Shown here: positions 60,660 to 64,000 of the stretch, piece after piece
How positions within the stretch are numbered: the stretch's first letter is position 1
Layout: every line of letters starts with the position of its first letter
Source of the DNA: Phaeotremella fagi
Taxonomy: Eukaryota; Basidiomycota; Tremellomycetes; Tremellales; Phaeotremellaceae
DNA length: 64,000 bases
Direction: 5' to 3'
Assembly: GCA_001599715.1 (NCBI GenBank)
Contig: BCHU01000002.1
Location: forward strand, 186,001 to 250,000
Program-made: the position numbers and the translations under genes
Notes under the pieces: model-generated
What the model was told of the DNA's origin: nothing
Databases searched by the model: none
The model's input: only the letters and a program-made list of their open reading frames with translations

Positions 60660-60828
60660 GTCGGGAGGGGTTTTAGACGTTTATTGGGATTACTTGGGAT
60701 ACCTTGTTCCGTTTCTTGTTGCTATATATTATTTTCATACCCTTGAAGACGGCTCTTATATCAGATCTATTAGTGTTATGTCATATGATGCAGTTCATCC
60801 AGCTAACTAAATCTACCACTGTATAAAT

Positions 60829-62288
60829 CTATATTCCCAACTTGGAAATCAAATCCGTACCCCCAGACTCCTTTCTAGCAGGCTCCTTCCAACCTTTACT
60901 TTCGAAACAAGCAAAGATCAAATCGTATCCATCGAATTCATAACCTATTCTATCTTTTCTTTCGAATTTAGATCCCAACAGATTAGATCCTAAAGCCTGC
61001 CATGCTTTGGCTTCGGTGACTGTCGAGTTGGACGATTCGATTGAAGGTGCAGTGGAGACGAACAAGGTGATTGATAATCTATCAGGTTGAAAGATTTTGA
61101 CTACGTTCCTGATTAATTCTTCTAAATCCGGTCTAGTGTTGGATGAGGTAGAACTGGGTTTGATCGGTAGAGGAACGTTACATTCGAATGAAGCGTACGA
61201 CCATCCATCTTCTGGCGTGACGTGGATGGTAAAATATCCACCACCAGGTTCACCGTTGACTCCCATCTCAGGTAATCCAGTTCCAATAACTGCGTTAGCG
61301 GAATATCCACAAGGTTCGAATCCGAACGAATCGATCGTAGTTTCGTGTTTCGGGAATAAATCGTCTATACCCAATGATTCTGTGATTTTGGTTCCTAGTT
61401 CATGACCTGATCCTTTGGTGTTGGGGTGGAAGAACGGTGCACGAGCTTCTGGCGAGAGATAGGACATTAGGATTTCCAAGGTTTGATCTTGATATTTGGT
61501 TGGTAGGGAGTTTGAGAGTGAGGGGAGGGCAAGTTTGAAAGGGGGGGAGGGGGTTGATAGTGTCAAGGATGAATCTGATGGGAGGAGGGGTTGGGAATTT
61601 GGTGTGGTGAGGTAAAGGAGCCAATGGTCTCTGTTCATCGGTCCAACGGTGTATGCAGATCCAGCCGAGCCTGGGCGTTAGCAACATACGACTGGGTTAC
61701 TTACCAAAAACGCTGTCTAGAAAGTCGACTTCATGTCGCCAATCTTTATGTATCCCATGTTGTCTCTCTGGGAAGAAGAACGATTTACGGGAATAGAAAC
61801 ATCTTCCATCAGTTGAGTTAACTCCATCACTCACCTCCAAACCGTCGTGAAACCACAATATTCCCTCGCAATCTCGATGATACGATGTAGACCAAGTAAG
61901 TTAAGTGTTGTACCGCAAGTTTTAAGAATCAAAAGATGAGGTGCGACGAAGAGGGACGATTCACTAGATGTTAGCTTGAAACCAATTTGACCCACCTCAA
62001 AAGATACGCATCCAAATCATCACCCTCGACTACACTCAAAACTTTACATTTAACTATATCCAACATTTCTTCCCAAACTTTTCTGGGAACTTTACGTAGT
62101 CCCTTGTAAGGTTTTGAACTGGGTTCTAAACGTAATCTACCTGATTCACTGGTTTCTGCGACTTCTCCGTCGGGTAGTGATTCTGCTGAAGGTGCAAACC
62201 ATATTTCTAGTAGTTTTTCGGGACCTTCGAATGGTCCTGGTGAAGTGTCTGGGTCTGCTAAGAGGATTGGGGATGGTGGTGCAGACAT
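60829..62288 (-). CDS. SPE2: S-adenosylmethionine decarboxylase proenzyme
   Basis: Makes decarboxylated SAM for spermidine synthesis; self-cleaves to form a pyruvoyl group. Start MSAPPSPILLADPDTSPGPF (FEGPEKLLEIWF matches the family start). The processing site DAYLLSESSLFVAPH is interrupted by an intron within the codon of the first Ser of LSESS. Then LLILKTCGTTLNLLGLHRII with the catalytic Cys, YSRKSFFFPERQHGIHKDW, GSAYTVGPMNRDHWLLY, FDFFGFEPCGYSANAV-type DSFGFEPCGYSAN, and TIHVTPEDGWSYASFE. End SGGTDLISKLGI. All catalytic landmarks are present. A small upstream ORF precedes it. Confidence 0.95.
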
Positions 62289-62842
62289 GGTGGGTGGGGT
62301 GTAGAGTAGGTTAAAGAAGCTTAAAGAGTAGTTGAAACATTTTTTTGGCGTTGTGAATGGTCACGTGATTGAATACCATCAGAAATCGTTACATATATAT
62401 ATCGATTCATACACTTATTCGTTTGACAAATCCGTCTTTGCACGTATCCCATCTTCGAAGAGCTGTTTTTGACATCATGTACTGTGTTTAAATCAGTCCC
62501 TCCTCAAGAAACCTTCATTGCAATGAACAAGAAAGTACACCTTCCGTCTGTTAGGTTCTGCCACTGATTCGCTGAGTAGCTTCATAAGTTAGCACAGTCC
62601 TGCGGTTCGTGGTAATATAGAAATTCTCAGCTACTTATCCTATTGTGAGCAAAGGAAGCTGATCATGAGAGTGAGGGCGATAGTGAAAGATGCCTCTTCT
62701 GATTTCGTTTTTATGTTCTGTCCAACGCATATATTGACAGAGGAGCAGCATGCAACGGAGATAACCGTGCAATCGTAAAAATAAAACAGATCTATATTTA
62801 CTTTACAATCTAAGAACCCTGCATCTACTCCCTACCCACACA
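62289..62842. promoter_or_regulatory. Divergent promoter of SPE2 and the dehydrogenase-like gene
   Basis: About 550 bp between head-to-head starts. TATATATATCG at about 62392 serves SPE2 plausibly; CACGTG near 62362. The right part is the leader of the plus-strand gene. Confidence 0.45.
62311..62379 (-). promoter_or_regulatory. Candidate 22-codon uORF in the SPE2 leader
   Basis: On the minus strand an ATG at 62377-62379 opens MVFNHVTIHNAKKMFQLL-FKLL ending TAA at 62311, 22 bases before the SPE2 ATG. An internal ATG at 62338-62340 gives a 9-residue version. A TATA-like stretch (about 62392-62402) lies just upstream, so at least the shorter uORF may be transcribed. Polyamine-responsive uORFs are known in SAM decarboxylase genes of animals and plants. 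Confidence 0.45.
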
Positions 62843-63890
62843 ATGTCAGCTTATAAAACCATTGGATTCCTCTACCCAGGGGCTATGGGTGCCTCCTTGG
62901 CCAAAACACTCCATCTTCGTCAACCCCATCTCCAACTCCTCACCTATGTCAAAGATCGTTCATCGAGTACTCAAAAGAGAGCTGCAGAAGCAGGTCTAGT
63001 CGATGTCGAATTTACAGAATTGGTCGAGAAATCTGATATCATCTTGTCGATACTTCCACCATCGGCTGCAGTCAATCTAGCCAAGACGTTCATCGATTCC
63101 TTACCCCAAACCAATCGTTCAAACAATCCACCAATCTTCATTGACGCCAACGCCATTTCACCTGGTACAGTGACAGAAATATCTGATCTATTCAAAGTCA
63201 GTAGCGTCCCCTTTATCGATGGCTGTATCATAGGTCTTCCTGCTCGTGACGGTTACGATCCCAAATTGTATCTATCTGCTGCTCACGAGTATGAAGATTT
63301 GCTGTCTAAAATTAAAGATTGTTTAGGTGGTGGTGGTGAAGGCAAAGGTCTAAAAGTTGTCGTGTTAGACAAAGCTGGTGAAGGCGCTGCTAGTGCTTTG
63401 AAAATGTGTTACGGTGGTATCAACAAAGGTTACATTGGTCTAGTCTCGTTGATGGTTTTAAGTAAGTGCAGTCGAGAGCTTCTGATTAACACCTAGCCGC
63501 CAACGCTCATTCACCAGCGACGGCTGAAGCGCTTCTCAAAGAATTCTCTTTGAGCGTACCAGATCAACTGAAGAAACATACCCGAAGTCTACCAGACATG
63601 ATACCCAAGGCTTATAGAGTAAGTCGCTTGTCGTTACGTTGTTGACAGTGTCGTAGTGGGTAGGGGAAATGGAAGAAATCGCTTCGTTCACCACGGCTTC
63701 GCTGTTATCTTCAGCAGAGTCTGAACACGCTTCGGATATATCAGACACTTTTAGAGGGTTGGCTAGAGTTTTCCAACGTGTCGCCGATGATGTTGAGGCT
63801 GCTTCTGTTAAAGATGATGGGGTTGCTGGGAAGGAAGTCGAGGCTTTGATGACTTGGGCGAAAAGGGGGGGAGAGGTGTTGGAGAAATGA
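62843..63890 (+). CDS. 6-phosphogluconate dehydrogenase-like NAD-binding protein (DUF1932)
   Basis: Three exons, about 310 residues. The Rossmann start IGFLYPGAMGASLAKTLHLR has the GxMG dinucleotide motif of 6PGDH/beta-hydroxyacid dehydrogenases; SDIILSILPPSAAVNLAKTF and FIDANAISPGTV follow, then FIDGCIIGLPARDG, and a C-terminal helical domain with AASALKMCYGGINKGYIGL (Lys in the catalytic position of this superfamily), typical of the DUF1932/phosphogluconate dehydrogenase C-terminal type. The substrate is unknown; it is not the main pentose-phosphate enzyme, which is longer. End KRGGEVLEK. The final exon begins after an intron near 63619-63657. Confidence 0.87.
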
Positions 63891-64000
63891 GTATTTCAGG
63901 CGGCATTGCCATGACAGATAACTCGGAGATGTGCTACATTGATAGATACAACACCACATGGATACGTTTAGACTACAATTGAAGTTACTTCAGAACACCC
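63891..64000. other. Right-edge flank
   Basis: 3' flank of the dehydrogenase-like gene; no other feature visible before the window ends. Confidence 0.4.

Overview
The window is nuclear DNA of a basidiomycete fungus, most likely a tremellomycete yeast of the Cryptococcus/Kwoniella/Tremella kind. The evidence is the dense packing of genes broken by many short introns (mostly about 40-70 nt, GTAAGT-like donors, CTGAC/CTAAC-like branch sites, AG acceptors), pyrimidine-rich leaders, and gene content (ERG11, a Git3-like GPCR, CENP-A, a chromodomain/coiled-coil protein). There is no bacterial operon structure, and I saw no rRNA, convincing tRNA, CRISPR array or intact transposon. All gene models were spliced by eye from reading-frame continuity, so outer coordinates are firmer than some internal junctions.

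Layout. 0.4-13 kb: a choline-transporter-like PNS1, a CsbD-repeat protein (minus), a small secreted protein (minus), a questin-oxidase-like protein, a PRXL2/AhpC-TSA-type protein with a long disordered N-terminus, LSM5 (minus) and an unrecognised many-intron gene. 13-25 kb: a Git3-type GPCR, a Ser/Pro-rich disordered protein with a large intron, a 3.3-kb gene-free stretch with a giant C/T homopolymer tract, and a two-finger C2H2 transcription factor. 25-36 kb: ERG11, a small Gly-rich mitochondrial-looking protein, two paralogous PLOD-type glycosyltransferases (minus) flanking a small secreted-protein gene and what looks like its decayed copy, then GPD1 (minus). 36-46 kb: a NudC-domain protein (minus), a single-exon orphan, FBP1, and the ribosome-maturation GTPase EFL1 (minus). 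46.6-49.6 kb: a tandem array of three related small genes unlike any family I know, the third broken by frameshifts, with shared upstream blocks and a decayed piece of EFL1 exon 2 embedded between copies. 49.7-64 kb: a chromodomain/coiled-coil protein (possible PRC2 subunit Ccc1), GLN4, ASF1, TRM1, centromeric histone CENP-A, SPE2, and a 6-phosphogluconate-dehydrogenase-like protein.

Most genes are single-copy housekeeping functions: sterol synthesis (ERG11), glycerol and gluconeogenic carbon flow (GPD1, FBP1), translation and ribosome assembly (GLN4, TRM1, EFL1), RNA decay/splicing (LSM5), polyamines (SPE2) and chromatin (chromodomain protein, ASF1, CENP-A within about 11 kb). The most unusual part is the tandem small-gene array beside EFL1; the glycosyltransferase/secreted-protein block at 29-34 kb is a second, smaller zone of local duplication and decay.
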